64,000 nucleotides of DNA from Xiphophorus maculatus (lineage: Eukaryota; Chordata; Actinopteri; Cyprinodontiformes; Poeciliidae). This document shows, in pieces, positions 53,601 to 64,000 of the stretch. The stretch is taken from NCBI RefSeq assembly GCF_002775205.1, contig NC_036443.1:17026373-17090372 (forward strand), given 5' to 3'. Every line of letters starts with the position of its first letter. Within the stretch, counting starts at the first letter, position 1. The notes beneath the pieces were generated by a model. The model saw only the letters and a list, made by a program, of their open reading frames with translations. It was not told the origin of the DNA and searched no databases. Made by a program: the position numbers and the translations under genes.

Positions 53601-56600
53601 AATTCCTATGGAAATACAAAATTTGCTCCTAGTTTTTCCATTGTATTTACTCAATCATGATTTTCTGCAAAATGCATTTTGACGCTCCATTTTAATACTA
53701 CGTTACTATGAAAATGTTTTCATTGTATTCTAGTAAGTAAAGCTACAGTACAAGTGCTAGCGAGAATGAACATGTTTTTGGCAACCTATCATATGCTGTA
53801 GTGAAACTTTCCCTTCTCATTTAGCCTTATTTCAATAAGCTGTTTCATTTCAAACCCATATTTACAAGGAATTAATTTATTGCATTGATACTGTGTTTAT
53901 TTAAATATGACATCTTAACACCGTTCCAGCCGTGTTAACCTCTGTGCCCTCTTTTGTGTGTGCTTATCAGGTATTCTTGTTACATAACTGGTTGTGCAGT
54001 GGCTTAGCATTAATTTATGTTGCAGTAGCAATCTGAAACGGCGCAACAAAAGCCGTCCTCTTTATTCTCCCAGCTGTAAAACAAACAAACAAGCAAAAAA
54101 AAAAAAAAAAAACCCGCCTGTTTATCTGCTCCTGGTTCTTGATCAAGACGTCAGTCAACGTTTATCTTCGCTCGCATCACTGCTTCCAGCCAACAAATTT
54201 GACTCACCACTTCACATGTAAAAAGAATGGAGCACTACTTTCGCTGATTGCTCTTACATAAACCCCTACTCCTCCCAAACACTTCAAATGGTTGCATTTT
54301 TGAATTATCCCCATAAAGCATATTTATTAGTGAAATATTTGTAACCTAGTTTGTCGTGATAAGCCGCTTACAAAACAGTGCTTTGTTGTGTTTTGTTTTG
54401 TGCAGGAACATGTGGCTGTTTTGAATTTCTGACTTTTATTAATATAGTGGTGTTGGCAGACAGACAGCTGTGGGAGAGCTCTGTTGATTACCAAACACTA
54501 CAAGCAGAGTGAGTACATGGTGATATTGGGTTAGCGATCATCAAACCAGAAGTGTGTGCGTTTGTGTGTGGGGGTGAGCACGCATACGTATATGCATGAT
54601 GTGTGTGTGTGGTGCCATGTTGAGTCTTAGCCTGAATAAGCTCGTCCCAAAATCTCTTTTTGTCTTTGGTCCCGCACAAATTGGTTTCATAATGAGCTTA
54701 TGTAAGCAGGAACACAAGCAGAATTGCGCACATCATTGCACACTGCACACCCTGCCTATGATAAAACCACACTGACATCAAATGAGAGGGATTTAATTAA
54801 ATGAGCATCAGTCCATGTAAGGGTTTCATCTGTATTTTGAACCGTAGCTTTTTTCTTATTCTACTGAACGTAATCAAATACAAAATACTCGGAGCAAAAG
54901 AAGTGCAGCTACAGTAAATCAAATAAAGTTTTAGCTGTATTCAAATCCAAATATCCGTCGGTATGTTTAGCAGAGGTTTGACAAATTGTTCAAAACACTT
55001 CCAGAAGTCAGTTCAAGTTAATACATTCGGGTTGCACAGATGTGCACATGTTGCTTTAATAAAGCCAAAGTCATGTCCTGCCATTCTTCATCCATCAGTG
55101 TATTTTCAAATCCTCACTTTGTCTTTTTTTTCTTACCTGGCACAGCCACTCTGGCTGGCTTAACGTTACCCTGCTTGGCTGCCAGTGTTCTGCAACTGCC
55201 ATGTGTGATGCTAACACAAATGGAGATGTGTGCATTATAAAGTACTGTTGTACTGTAGGTTGTACTTGGTCATGGTTTGCCTAAACGCATGGACACCCAG
55301 ACTTGTAAAGACAAAAACATTCAGTTTTCTTCTGTTGCTGTGTACCTTTTTGTGGTTGCAGTAGTTACAGTGTAGAGGAGAGTTCTGTGTGAGATAGTTG
55401 ATCTGCTTCACGTCATTTGTTTGAATGTGCGTATGTGTTTTTGTGTGCAGATGCCTGTGGGTGGGGGGAGGGTGGGGAGTGTGGGTGGTGGAGGGCTCTA
55501 CAGTTCTTCCTGAGAAGAGAGCTCTATGTCTCCGCTCATTACTCCCATGTGGAGCTCTGAGTAGTGGCGGACTGCCACTGTGCTAACTGGCAAAGATTTC
55601 GAACACAAGTCAGCAGTGCACAGCTGGTCTGAACTGGTGCAGGGACAGATACGTAGGATTTCAGAGCAGACATAGTTAGGTACGTAAGAAAGCAGAGTGA
55701 AGGTTAAACAAAAAGCCTTTTGTTGTATGCTGGTGTGAGATAATTCCTCTGAGATTATTCATAGGTTTCTCTGAAGGAAGCCAGCCCACTTTTTTAAATC
55801 ATCCTGCAAAAGAAGAACCCGATTCTTTCTCTAAATTTTAGTGTGAATCTTGCAAATCATCATAAATCAGCAGAAATTGTAAGGTCTGTCAGACAGAGGA
55901 ACAAGCCCAATAAACAGTGAAACCTCTGAGTTTTCAAGTTCAATGGATGAGAGTAAACAGAGATTTCCTCAAACTAATAACCTCATCGAGTACCTGGATC
56001 AATGTGAGACTGTGAGGACTCCTTTCTTCCCCTGATTAACTATCTTGGTTTCTCAGGTGAAAATGGGTGTGGCTTGGATTTAGACCCTGACTGGGAGCAA
56101 CTGGGTCAATGTTCCCATCCTATTTGAACCTGGCAGTTCCTCACACCAAGGGGCTGCTCATACTTTCCCCATTGCATTTAGTCTTCGTATTTCATTGGGT
56201 TTGTTGTTTTGGTAATGTTTAATGGGGTTGTTTTGCTGGATTTAGTTAGGTCTTGTGTTGGTTAGTGCAGTGTTTCCCTACTCCGGTCCTCAAGGCACAT
56301 TGCCCTGCACATTTCAGGTGTTTCAGCTCAGCTTCAGCCCAGCTGATTTCAATTGGTGAATGATTAACAGGCACTTACTGAACTACAATCACCTGAATCA
56401 GGATTATTAAAACAGGGAAACATCTAAGACATGCAGGGCAGTATGCCTTTAGGACCAGGGTTGGGAAACAGTGGGTTAGTGTTCTGGTTTTCATCTGCCT
56501 TGTTTTGGGTTGGCATCTTACTATACTGCAGCTAATTCTTTTGTTTAAAACCTATGCTAAGAGTGTCTCCCTTCTTTGTCATATCTTTGTGACTAAAGAG

Positions 56601-58645
56601 GGAGACACACCAATTTGTTTTTCCTTTCTCAATGATACCCAAATCACTTGACCATATGGGCATTAGCTGGCCACATAAGTGCTTTTGTCTATTCATATTG
56701 GGGAAAAACAGAAAATGAGGTCTGCCTCCTGCTGTGATTCTTGCGTCAAACTCACAACAGCTGTGTGGGATCATGCAACAAAAACATGGAACTCTCAGTT
56801 CTACATCTTTGCCTTGGAAGCAAGAATCCCCCCCTCTATCCCTGCAGACATTTACTCTGTTTTCTGCAAACTAAAACTTATATTATTATAATATTTGCAC
56901 AAAATACCGTATCACTTTGTTTTCTCTACCATACTCCCCAGCTCCTACCTTTGCCCAGAGTGCATTATTAGCTTTCCTGGCCTTCTTCAATATTGCTCTG
57001 CAGCCTTAGCTTTTGGCCTCTCCTGCAATGCTCATGAGAGTCCAGTAAATGTAAAACAGGAGGACAATGATGAATTGTTGGGCATCCATTAAAATGCTCA
57101 ATCCAGAGACCTGTAAAACATTGCATGCTGTCATATAAAACATCATTCAAATAGCAACTTTCAAGACAAAAATCACATAGCGCTTCAAACAACAGAATAA
57201 CAAATTTAAGCAAAAGCAGATTAAAAAAAAAATGTTTTCAGCTGATTTTTAAAGGAAGCCACTGAGTCTGCCCATATGAGAGTCGGTTGAAGGACGTTCC
57301 AGAGCCACAGAAGAAAAGCTTCTATCTCCTTTAGTTTTTTATTGTATGGGAAACAGCCAACAAGGCATAATCACAGAACTTCACAGCCCAAACAGCATGT
57401 AAAAGCTCTGAGATGTAGGTTGATCTCTTTCAATGCAGCGATCGCCATGTCAAACATATCTTAATGAGCCAGGAGCCAATGAAATTGATGATCCAGTCAG
57501 GAGTCTAGCAGCAGCATTCTGCACAGACTGCAACTGGCATTGCAAAAATCTAGAGAAGATGAAACAAAAAGCATGAACTGATTTTTCCATTTCTGGACAA
57601 GAGCTAATAGGGCTGACTTTGGCAATATTTCACAAGTGGTAGAGTCAGGAATGAGACAAAGATCTGACATGATTTTGCAGAGTACAACCTGAGTTGAAGA
57701 TTAATCCCAAGGTTTGTAATTGAAGATTTAACCAGATAACCAAGAGGCCCAAGTATCTTTATTGTATATTTACAGTTTATTTTTACACATGATTATTTCC
57801 TCAGATCTCTAATCATCTGTTTAAATTAACCTATTAAAAGAAATTATGCAATAGGTTTAGTGTGAAACTTAAAAAATGTGCAACATCATAATGAATGAGG
57901 GAAAGATGTTTTCATTAAATAGCTATGAAAAGTCATTTTGGATGCGAGTGTCAAATTGAACATAAAGTAATGTTGTTTTCCTTGATACGGCAAACAGAAT
58001 CACATGACAGAAACTTGGATTCATTTTTTCATTGTCCTGGTTATTTATTTCTCAGATCTCTGGAAGACTTGGACCTGTCGCACAACCGCCTCACCTCCAT
58101 CCCTGTGAATCTGCCTCGCTTCCTCCGTAAACTGATCCTGCAGCACAACAGCATACGTCACATCCCTGCCTTCACATTCCGTCACATGCGTGCTGGCCTG
58201 CAATCCCTTCATCTGTCCCACAACAAACTGAGCACCGAGGGCGTAGAGCAGCATTCCTTCGTTGGAACCTACCGCTCCATGCGCGAGCTCCTACTTGGCA
58301 ACAACAGACTGCAGGACATCCCCAGATGTGTCAGGCAGTTTAAGAACCTGCAGGTGCTGAGACTGGAAAACAATCAGATCAGGTAGGGATGCATTTGAAA
58401 TGTTTGAAATCTTTATGTTTTCCCTGAGCAACCTTTACCTAGATCTAATTTAAATCTGTGTTCTGTGTTTTAGGCAGGTGAGGCAGTGGGCAGTGTGCCA
58501 CCCTGGTAATTCTGGCTCCACCCTGGTTTCTGTCCACCTGGAATATAATCTCCTGGAAGAGGAGTCTATTCCCCCGAAGGCTTTCTCCTGTGTGACTGAC
58601 ACACAGGGACTGGTCCTGTATCCACAGCAGGGCAAACGTATATGA
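43668..58645 (+). CDS. ecm2: ECM2-like secreted leucine-rich-repeat matrix protein
   Basis: Predicted extracellular matrix protein. Exons: 43668-43878, 45234-45382, 45494-45727, 45812-46025, 47384-47499, 50156-50288, 50368-50525, 50942-51081, 58056-58382, 58474-58645 (TGA); 617 residues. The N-terminus has a hydrophobic signal (LRMWIVIICVSGTIYS), then a charged stretch, a Glu/Asp-rich tract (about 165-216), NQT and NST N-glycosylation sites, and a Cys-containing cap before about a dozen LRRs (NNIRIITPQSLFGLRNLDEL, LRKLDLNDNQITRIP, LLELQLDNNRFRSLP, LEDLDLSHNRLTSIP, LRKLILQHNSIRHIP, MRELLLGNNRLQDIP). It closes with PPKAFSCVTDTQGLVLYPQQ, as in ECM2. Acidic region plus class I-like LRR order match ECM2, but the VWFC domain of mammalian ECM2 has no counterpart in these exons. 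ATG could also be Met7. The last big intron is 7.0 kb. AATAAA at 58815. Confidence 0.85.
43879..45233. other. ecm2-like intron (first coding intron)
   Basis: AT-rich. An irregular AGAAT/AGAAC pentamer run lies at 44247-44282 and may be the tail of an old LINE or simple sequence. No exon or named repeat beyond that. Confidence 0.4.
46150..46860. mobile_element. Possible decayed DNA transposon in ecm2-like intron
   Basis: CAGTCAGAGGTTTATATACA at 46156 resembles the end of Tc1-type elements (GTCGGAAGTTTACATACA in salmonids). Further right, 46440-46640 (TTGGAGTTGTGGTCTCCTGG, TTGGCGCCATGTTCTCTATG) is GC-richer than its surroundings and repeat-like. No coding frame. Low confidence on family and limits. 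Confidence 0.3.
47571..47666. repeat. (TA)n microsatellite followed by T-run
   Basis: About 76 bp of uninterrupted TA dinucleotides end at 47646 and run directly into about 20 T. It starts only about 70 bp after the exon ending at 47499. It also produces the artificial YIYIYI frame. Confidence 0.95.
47690..48320 (-). mobile_element. Decayed DNA-transposon segment in ecm2-like intron
   Basis: 47880-47990 (GGAGTGGACCAACACCAGCA, GACTGCAGAAACTTTCCACT) and 48180-48310 (TCAAGGCTGCCATTGTCCCT, GATGCTTGTGAACC) match, from memory, a dispersed fish transposon sequence in the same order. Intervening parts are deleted or diverged and no frame is open. Superfamily uncertain, perhaps Tc1/mariner. Confidence 0.4.
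50570..50880 (+). mobile_element. Tc1-like transposon, 5' end fragment
   Basis: TTGTTAAGTTACAATCACAA, CAAACCAACACAAAGTCATG and, at 50760-50830, AGGCTTCAGAGGTTTGTTAG followed by GAAGACCACA represent the 5' untranslated region and transposase start of the same Tc1-like family whose 3' end is seen at 21178-21495. The fragment ends about 60 bp before the exon at 50942. Decayed; the transposase body is absent. Confidence 0.6.
51082..56259. other. ecm2: ecm2-like 7-kb intron, left part
   Basis: AT-rich sequence with A/T-runs and no recognisable exon. It holds a G-rich tract at 55449-55490 (see findings). Nothing else could be named. Confidence 0.5.
56268..56473. mobile_element. hAT-type MITE with perfect 8-bp target duplication
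   Basis: The left end CAGTGTTTCCCTACTCCGGT and the right end, read in reverse, CACTGTTTCCCAACCCTGGT form long terminal inverted repeats that continue through CAAGGCACATTGCCCTGCA / TGCAGGGCAGTATGCC. The flanks GGTTAGTG (56260-56267) and GGTTAGTG (56474-56481) are identical. Length 206 bp, no coding capacity; moved by a hAT transposase elsewhere. Confidence 0.9.
57100..57780 (+). repeat. Decayed dispersed teleost repeat (probable LINE-derived, non-coding)
   Basis: The order of motifs GACGTTCCAGAGCCACAGAA, GAGCCAGGAGCCAATGAAAT, GCAGCAGCATTCTGCACAGA, AAAAGCATGAACTG and TTAATCCCAAGGTTTGTAAT is that of a widespread fish repeat often annotated near LINE ends. No open frame longer than chance. The family is from memory and the limits are approximate. 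Confidence 0.45.
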
Positions 58646-61383
58646 ACTGACACAAATGCTGTGCATAAGCAAGACAAACAGCAATACAGTTCTCTCCAGC
58701 TTCTGTCATTTTTGACATCTTTATAGTCACCATGGTATCAGAAAACATTTACAACTTAATTAGCTAAGTCAGTAAATCCATTTCTAAGTAGCATGTTGTA
58801 GTATTTTGGCACACAATAAAGAAAATATGAACCTCACACAGTAACTGGATTTTTACTCTTTTGGACAATAAATTTGACTGTAATTCACAGTTGCTCAAAA
58901 TCACAGGGTAACTAAGTCTTTAGCCTCAAGCTTCTTTGGGAATTTTACTACTTAGCGTGATTAAAATGTCTCTAGAGTAGTTTTGAGGTCCTTGCAAGGA
59001 GAGTCTTTAATTGAGTAGAATTAAACTAGGGGTGTGGTGTGGATGCAGACCAGCCTGAAGCAATCTAAGCTTGGGTGTCCAAAAAAAATGTCCAATGTGA
59101 CCTAAAAGGGCCCGACGTAGAGGACAAATATGAACATCATAATAGTTTTCTATCTCCAGATAAGGTCAGAGCATCCAGGAAAGCAAGCAAAAAATACCAT
59201 ACCAGAAATAACAAAAAAAAACCACAACAGTAATGTTCAAGTGGAGACAAAATATCAGACTGAAGTCTAGTGAAGATCCTTTGGCATCAACTTAAACAAG
59301 ACATTCACGCTTCAAAACCTATCCAAAGCAGCTGAATTAGAACAAATGAGTGTGCCAAAATGCCTCCACAGTGATCAAAGTCAGACATAACAAATACTCC
59401 ATAACATGTTTCGCTGCTAAGAGTGGTACAAACAGTTATTAGGTTTAGAGAGCAATCCCTTTTTCACACAAGGTTATGAAGGTTAGGATTTTTTTTTTCT
59501 CCCTTAAGAAAGAACACCATCATTTAAAAACGATGTTTTTGTATTTACTTGTATTGTCTTTGACTAGCATTTAAACTGGTTTGATGTTATAAAACACTTA
59601 AGTTTGGTAATCATGCAAAAAAAGGGAAAACCGTAAAGGTGCAAACACTTTTTCCCCATCACTGTAGAGCCAGGTTGGATTAGGTAGCTTTTCTCTTACT
59701 AAATGAAATCATCTTTTAAAATAGCGTCCTATATTTACTCTTGCTATGGTTACCATGTATTCAAAATGACAAACTGAAATAAGTTGAGTGGAACTTGAAC
59801 AAGAACTGAATTGTGTTTGAAAAACACAAATCAACCGCTGTCCTAAGAAAGTCTCTAAACCTGATGAGTGGAAAGATGTGAGTAACAGACGATGTCACGT
59901 TTTGCACAATGGGACATGAGCAGGAGATGAGGAAGGAGATTTCAAACCAGAAAAGAAGGTAAAGCAAGGAGGAGCGGGAATTAGTTCACATTGAGAGCTC
60001 TTTTCCCACTGAGAGATGGAAACCACCTCTTATACCCGACTAACCACTAAATTACCCCCCTCCCCCCCGGATCTTATTATCCTTTGTTTTTCCCCTCTTT
60101 TCTTTTTAGCTTACTTTTTTAATTTCAACTTTCCTTATTTCTTTCTACATGCAGTATATATGTCTGTTTGAAAATAAGAAATATTTGCAGACAGGGATAA
60201 ATATGCCATATTAAAGACATCCAAAGAGGGTTAGGATGATTTACATAAGTGTTTCATAAAATCAAGAGAATTTTTGCAACAACAACAAAAAAATTAAATC
60301 AAACTTTTTTGACATCTTATTTAAGTTTGAGTCATTTGAACTCATTGCCAGGGTAATCATTTGTTTAATCTCTGGATACACATTGCACAGTATATCACTT
60401 TGAGTAATAAATAAAAAATACGACATATTGAGTTATGTTGAGAGTGAAGTGAAGATTTACAGATGCTGTTTTTACGACTGAGGTAGGAGGTTTCATCACA
60501 GAGCTACGTTTCTGGAGCTCTAAATGAAGACCAGAAGGTCTCTTACAGATGTTTGAGTTGCAAAACAAAAAATCAATGATGGAGGCCGATGACAGCATAA
60601 ACAATGCTCTATGTATGTTTAGAAAATTTTACATGAGCAGACAAACGCATGCTAGGTTGTCTTTTTCTGTGCTTGGGCATGTAATCACATGTTAGGTCTC
60701 TGCTGTAGTCTTGTATATTCGGTGCAATCTCCAGTCTCTATAATTGTACAGTCATTTTGTAAATGGCACACTACTGTCTAAGAAATTGCACATTTGCTCT
60801 AACCCTGCATTTCCTTTACACTTTTTGTTGAGATGAAACTTTCTTTGGTGTGTCTGCACAAATAGATGCTACAGATATGGGGAGTAGTTTTAATTTCTGA
60901 CATGTTTGACATATCGAATGCTGTCCATTGTAGCACACATTACTAAACTGCTAAGCGCACACAACAGCTGTTTTGCATCATGTCAGGCTAAAGCCAGATC
61001 CCACTTGTAAGTGGTTGACCGAAGAGCGGTGTCAGGCTTCTCCTCTCCAGCGTCCTGTCTGTTCTGCTCAAGACAGCAGCTTCCTGTGTTTGTTATTGGA
61101 TTGGAGGGGGTGCTAGCTGATAAAATAAAAAACATGGATAACAAACAGCAAAATAATCTTCTCTCTGATGAGGATGGTTGCAAGGAATACAGAAATAATT
61201 TGAGATTAGGTAAAGAGGATAGTTTATGGATGCAGCATTAGATTCTAATGTACACTCAAGTTCAATTGAAACTAAATAGTGATAGATGTAATGTATAGGT
61301 GGCATAGCTGTTTGGTTTTGTTGTTTGTTGAGTCTAACATTAAGTTACTTTTCCTGGTTTAGGTCAGTTAGTATTATAGAAAC
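58646..61383. other. 3' UTR of ecm2-like gene and gene-free DNA
   Basis: AATAAA at 58815 probably ends the transcript. From there to 61383 the sequence is AT-rich with short homopolymers (C-run at 60055-60068) and no supported exon or recognisable repeat. Confidence 0.45.
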
Positions 61384-61397
61384 GATTTGCTAAATAC

Positions 61398-62034
61398 ATC
61401 CATCCATCCATCCATCCATTTTCTTCCGCTTTATCCGGGGTCGGGTAGCAGCTTCAGAAGGGAGGCCCAGACTTCCCTCTCCCCAGCCACTTGTTCCAGC
61501 TCTTCCTGGGGAATCCCAAGGCGCTCCCAGGCCAGCTGAGAAACCGTCCCTCCACTGTGTGCTGGGTCTTCCCCGGTGCCTCCTCCCAGTGGGACGTGCC
61601 CAGAACACCTCACCAGGGAGGCGTCCAGGAGGCATCCTGACCAGATGCCCGAGCCACCTCAAGTGGCTCCTCTCAATGTGAAGGAGCAGCGGTTCTACTC
61701 TGAGTCCCTCCCGGATGACTGAGCTTCTCACCCTATCTCTAAGGGAGAGCCCAGACACCCTACAGAGAAAACCCATTTCGGCCGCTTGCATCCGCGATCT
61801 TGTTCTTTCGGTCATGACCCAAAGCTCATGACCATAGATGAGGGTGGGAACGTAGATTGACCGGTAAATCGAGAGCTTCGCTTTTTGGCTCAGCTCTCTC
61901 TTCACCATGACAGACCGGTACATTGCCCGCTTCATGGCAGAGGCTGCGCCAATCCGCCTGTCGATCTCCCGCTGCCTTCTTCCCTCATTCGTGAACAAGA
62001 CCCCGAGATACTTGAACTCCTCCACTTGGGGCAG
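61398..62034 (-). mobile_element. Rex3/RTE-like LINE, 5'-truncated insertion
   Basis: On the minus strand an open frame of about 210 codons (61390-62025) encodes the C-terminal end of a non-LTR reverse transcriptase ORF: KYLGVLFTNEGRRQREIDRR, YVPTLIYGHELWVMTE, LRDRVRSSVIREGLRVEPLL, HLRWLGHLVRMPPGRLPGEV. It runs into a (GATG)n tail, visible as (ATCC)n at 61398-61419. The element is flanked by identical 14-bp copies of GATTTGCTAAATAC (61384-61397, 62035-62048), so the 637-bp length is the original 5'-truncated insertion. The intact frame and perfect duplication indicate a young insertion. It cannot move by itself (no endonuclease or RT core). Confidence 0.85.
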
Positions 62035-62935
62035 GATTTGCTAAATACCACAATAATCGCCAATATTATTATTATCTCCACTTGCAAAAGCCTAGATAAT
62101 GATGGCATCCATTTGAAAGGTTTTAGTAGTTTGTGAATGGAGTTGTTTATGGATATATTTAAAGGCAACACCTTAACCCTGTCACTTTCTGGTGACATCT
62201 TGGGGAAAAACATAAAACAAATTGGCCAACATATTAGAAATTGTGAACTGAAGAAAACTGCTGCATCCACTACTCAGATGCATGATGATACCACTGCTTA
62301 GGAAGGAAATATGTGCTGTGTCCCAAGTATCAACTTTTTGTGTGAAACAAATGCCCTCATGGACAAGGACTTTAATTTTGTTGATATCTGAAATAGGGAG
62401 AAATTTATTTTAATGCCAGACAGTCAGAAGAAACAGGTAACTTGTCTATTTCTGCAGCGTATGCAAAGTGGTTGCTGAAAAGTGTTAAACAGCAGCCACT
62501 TTTCCATTAGCACTCAACAAATCACCAACAGAGACCATGAATCAAAGATGCAAATCTTGATAATTCTCTCTGCTTGCCTCGAATAGAAAACACAACATGG
62601 CAGCGCCGACTCAAGACAAAGTGAGTGGTTGCACTGATCTCTAAACACACGTTAGCTGCTCGGTGTTACAGGGCAAAACGGGTTTAATTTGAATGCCAAG
62701 CCCTCTAGCTATAGACTAACACCATAATCAAGTGAACCACAGCAGGACGCACACAAGCACAGAGAAAGACTTGCATCCACATTCTCTTCCCAAAGGAGAG
62801 AATGAGAGGAAGATGGAATATCATCATCAAAAAGGGTTTATCTGACCTTTACTGCCATTAACCCCGCAGGGCATTGATCTGGTCTGCATACTTCTACCGA
62901 AAAGAAAACTACATACATATAGATCAAAATGAAGA

Positions 62936-63060
62936 TATAGACTTAGACTTAGACTTGTACTTTATTGATCCCTTGGGAAGACTCCCTCAGGAAATTGAAG
63001 TTACCAGCAGCTCCCAGGCACACAGTAAGCAAAAGTGCAAAAGAATACAAAATACAAATT
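62936..63060 (-). mobile_element. LINE/SINE 3'-tail fragment
   Basis: (ACTTAG)n at 62941-62957, then TACTTTATTGATCCCTTGGG and CCCTCAGGAAATTGAAGTT. Fish repeats of the form '(TTAGAC)n..CTTTATTGATCC..GGGAAATT' are common LINE-type 3' ends; minus-strand orientation assumed. A direct duplication of AAACCTTAAATTATGCAAGA follows at 63096-63137. Confidence 0.45.
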
Positions 63061-63833
63061 AAATACTAAGGTACACACCAAATGTGAGTAACCAAAACCT
63101 TAAATTATGCAAGAAAAACCTTAAATTATGCAAGAAACAAGAATATAGAATATAAATATGTGTGTCTATATCCAATTGCTTGGATAGTAATGAATGTCAA
63201 ATTGATTTCACTCTATAGCATACAAGTAGCAGTGATTCAAGTGGTGTGTGTGTGTGTAAATAACTAGAAAACGTATGTGTGACAGTGTTTATGTGAGGAT
63301 GGAAAAGTTCCCAGATGGAATGGCTTGGCATTTCTTCCTCTCTCTCATTCTGGGTATTGGGAGACAGGAAGTGAGAGAGCCAGGGAAAAATAGCCCGATA
63401 TCCAGCAAAAAAAAAAAAGAAAAAAAAAAGAGGATTAAATAGGAAAGTGTGAAAAGAGAAAAAAAGAAGAAAAAATCAGATACAGCAAAATTGAGAATCA
63501 GTCCTACAGAAAAAGTTATATTCTGCAACCACCCTTGAAGATCGTCCAGGGTCTGTGTTGTGAAAGACTTTCTGCAGGCCAGTTTTATAACAGCAGTAAT
63601 CATCTTACAAATATGTGTAAAAACATCTCTTTCTAAAATCAATGTTATTCTTGGAAAAAAACAGGGTTCTATGATGATGGGAGCATGGGAAAAAAGTACC
63701 TCTGTGAAGAACACTTTTATAAAATTGTGACCTTGAGGTGTAAAATCTAAAATGGGTTGCTTCTTTCTCATTAATTACTTTAATTAGAGATAGACACATT
63801 CATAAGCAAACTGGGATGCTGCTTGGGGCTGGG
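63061..63833. other. Gene-free right edge
   Basis: AT-rich, with a (TG)n tract at 63243-63258 and A-rich low complexity at 63406-63475. The minus-strand frame at 63289-63771 is low-complexity and not credited. Confidence 0.4.
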
Positions 63834-63849
63834 CCAGCAGGGGGCACCG
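63834..63849 (+). promoter_or_regulatory. CTCF-like site
   Basis: CCAGCAGGGGGCACCG matches the vertebrate CTCF core (CCASYAGRKGGCRS) at every core position. It is in gene-free DNA right of the last gene. Occupancy is not shown by sequence. Confidence 0.5.
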
Positions 63850-64000
63850 TAGAGTACTTGATATCTCAAACAGATTTTATATCTTAAAACTTCATATTTG
63901 TGGCTCCACTTGTCAAAAATAAGCCTCTGATTAAAAAGTTATGAATAGCAAAGATTCTTAATTTGTTTACAAACTTTGAAATTTAAAGGTTTTTTTTACA

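Noticed and set aside
62941-62957. TTAGAC-type repeat as interstitial telomere sequence
   Set aside because: The unit is TTAGAC/ACTTAG rather than TTAGGG and it continues into a LINE-type tail.
63289-63771. 160-codon minus-strand frame
   Set aside because: Its middle is a translated T/A-rich tract (runs of Phe) and no family motif, start context or splice sites support it.

Overview
The window is nuclear DNA from a bony fish, most likely a percomorph-type teleost. It holds intron-rich vertebrate genes with mostly GT-AG junctions, AT-rich introns, and remnants of repeat families typical of teleosts (Rex3/RTE-like LINE 3' ends with GATG-type tails, Tc1-like, piggyBac-like and hAT-like elements). 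The species cannot be read from the sequence. I saw no prokaryotic, organellar or viral segment, no CRISPR array, and no tRNA or rRNA gene.

Layout, left to right. Seven protein genes all lie on the + strand. (1) 1-2747: last five coding exons of an ARHGEF3/NET1-type Rho exchange factor, cut by the window start. (2) 3864-8606: a USP21-type ubiquitin hydrolase with a complete catalytic core. (3) 11199-14062: a complete 193-residue RhoA-like GTPase. (4) 18435-28196: an RBM10-like splicing factor with two RRMs, a RanBP2 finger, an OCRE domain and a C2H2 finger, but a degenerate, shortened C-terminus where the G-patch should be, and a frame problem in its fourth exon. (5) 29183-32089: lrrc23, a radial-spoke protein, with a perfect RFX X-box about 90 bp upstream. 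(6) 33170-40664: complete transketolase, tkt. (7) 43668-58645: an ECM2-like secreted leucine-rich-repeat protein with a very acidic tract and no VWFC domain. Exons were joined by reading splice sites and checking phase. Apart from exon 4 of the rbm10-like gene, every junction used keeps frame, and transketolase and the GTPase come out at family length.

Between and within genes lie TE remnants: a decayed Rex3-like copy at about 12.88-13.54 kb, a piggyBac-like remnant at 15.38-17.26 kb with a LINE nested inside, a Tc1-like remnant at 20.4-21.5 kb, a hAT-like element at 22.3-23.3 kb, a palindromic MITE at 26.6 kb, Tc1-like and other remnants in the ecm2-like introns, a hAT MITE with perfect 8-bp target duplications at 56.3 kb, and a 637-bp Rex3-like insertion with a perfect 14-bp duplication at 61.4-62.0 kb. 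From 58.6 kb to the end I see no supported gene, only repeats, one weak candidate first exon and one good CTCF-like motif.

Functional links are loose. The exchange factor and the RhoA-like GTPase are members of an enzyme-substrate pair lying about 8.5 kb apart. The others act in deubiquitination, pre-mRNA splicing, cilia motility, the pentose phosphate pathway and extracellular matrix. The observations I rate most worth checking are the missing G-patch and possibly compensated frameshift in the rbm10-like gene, the two GC-AG introns (rhoA-like and lrrc23), and the piggyBac/LINE nest. I did not find a clearly new multi-gene system here.
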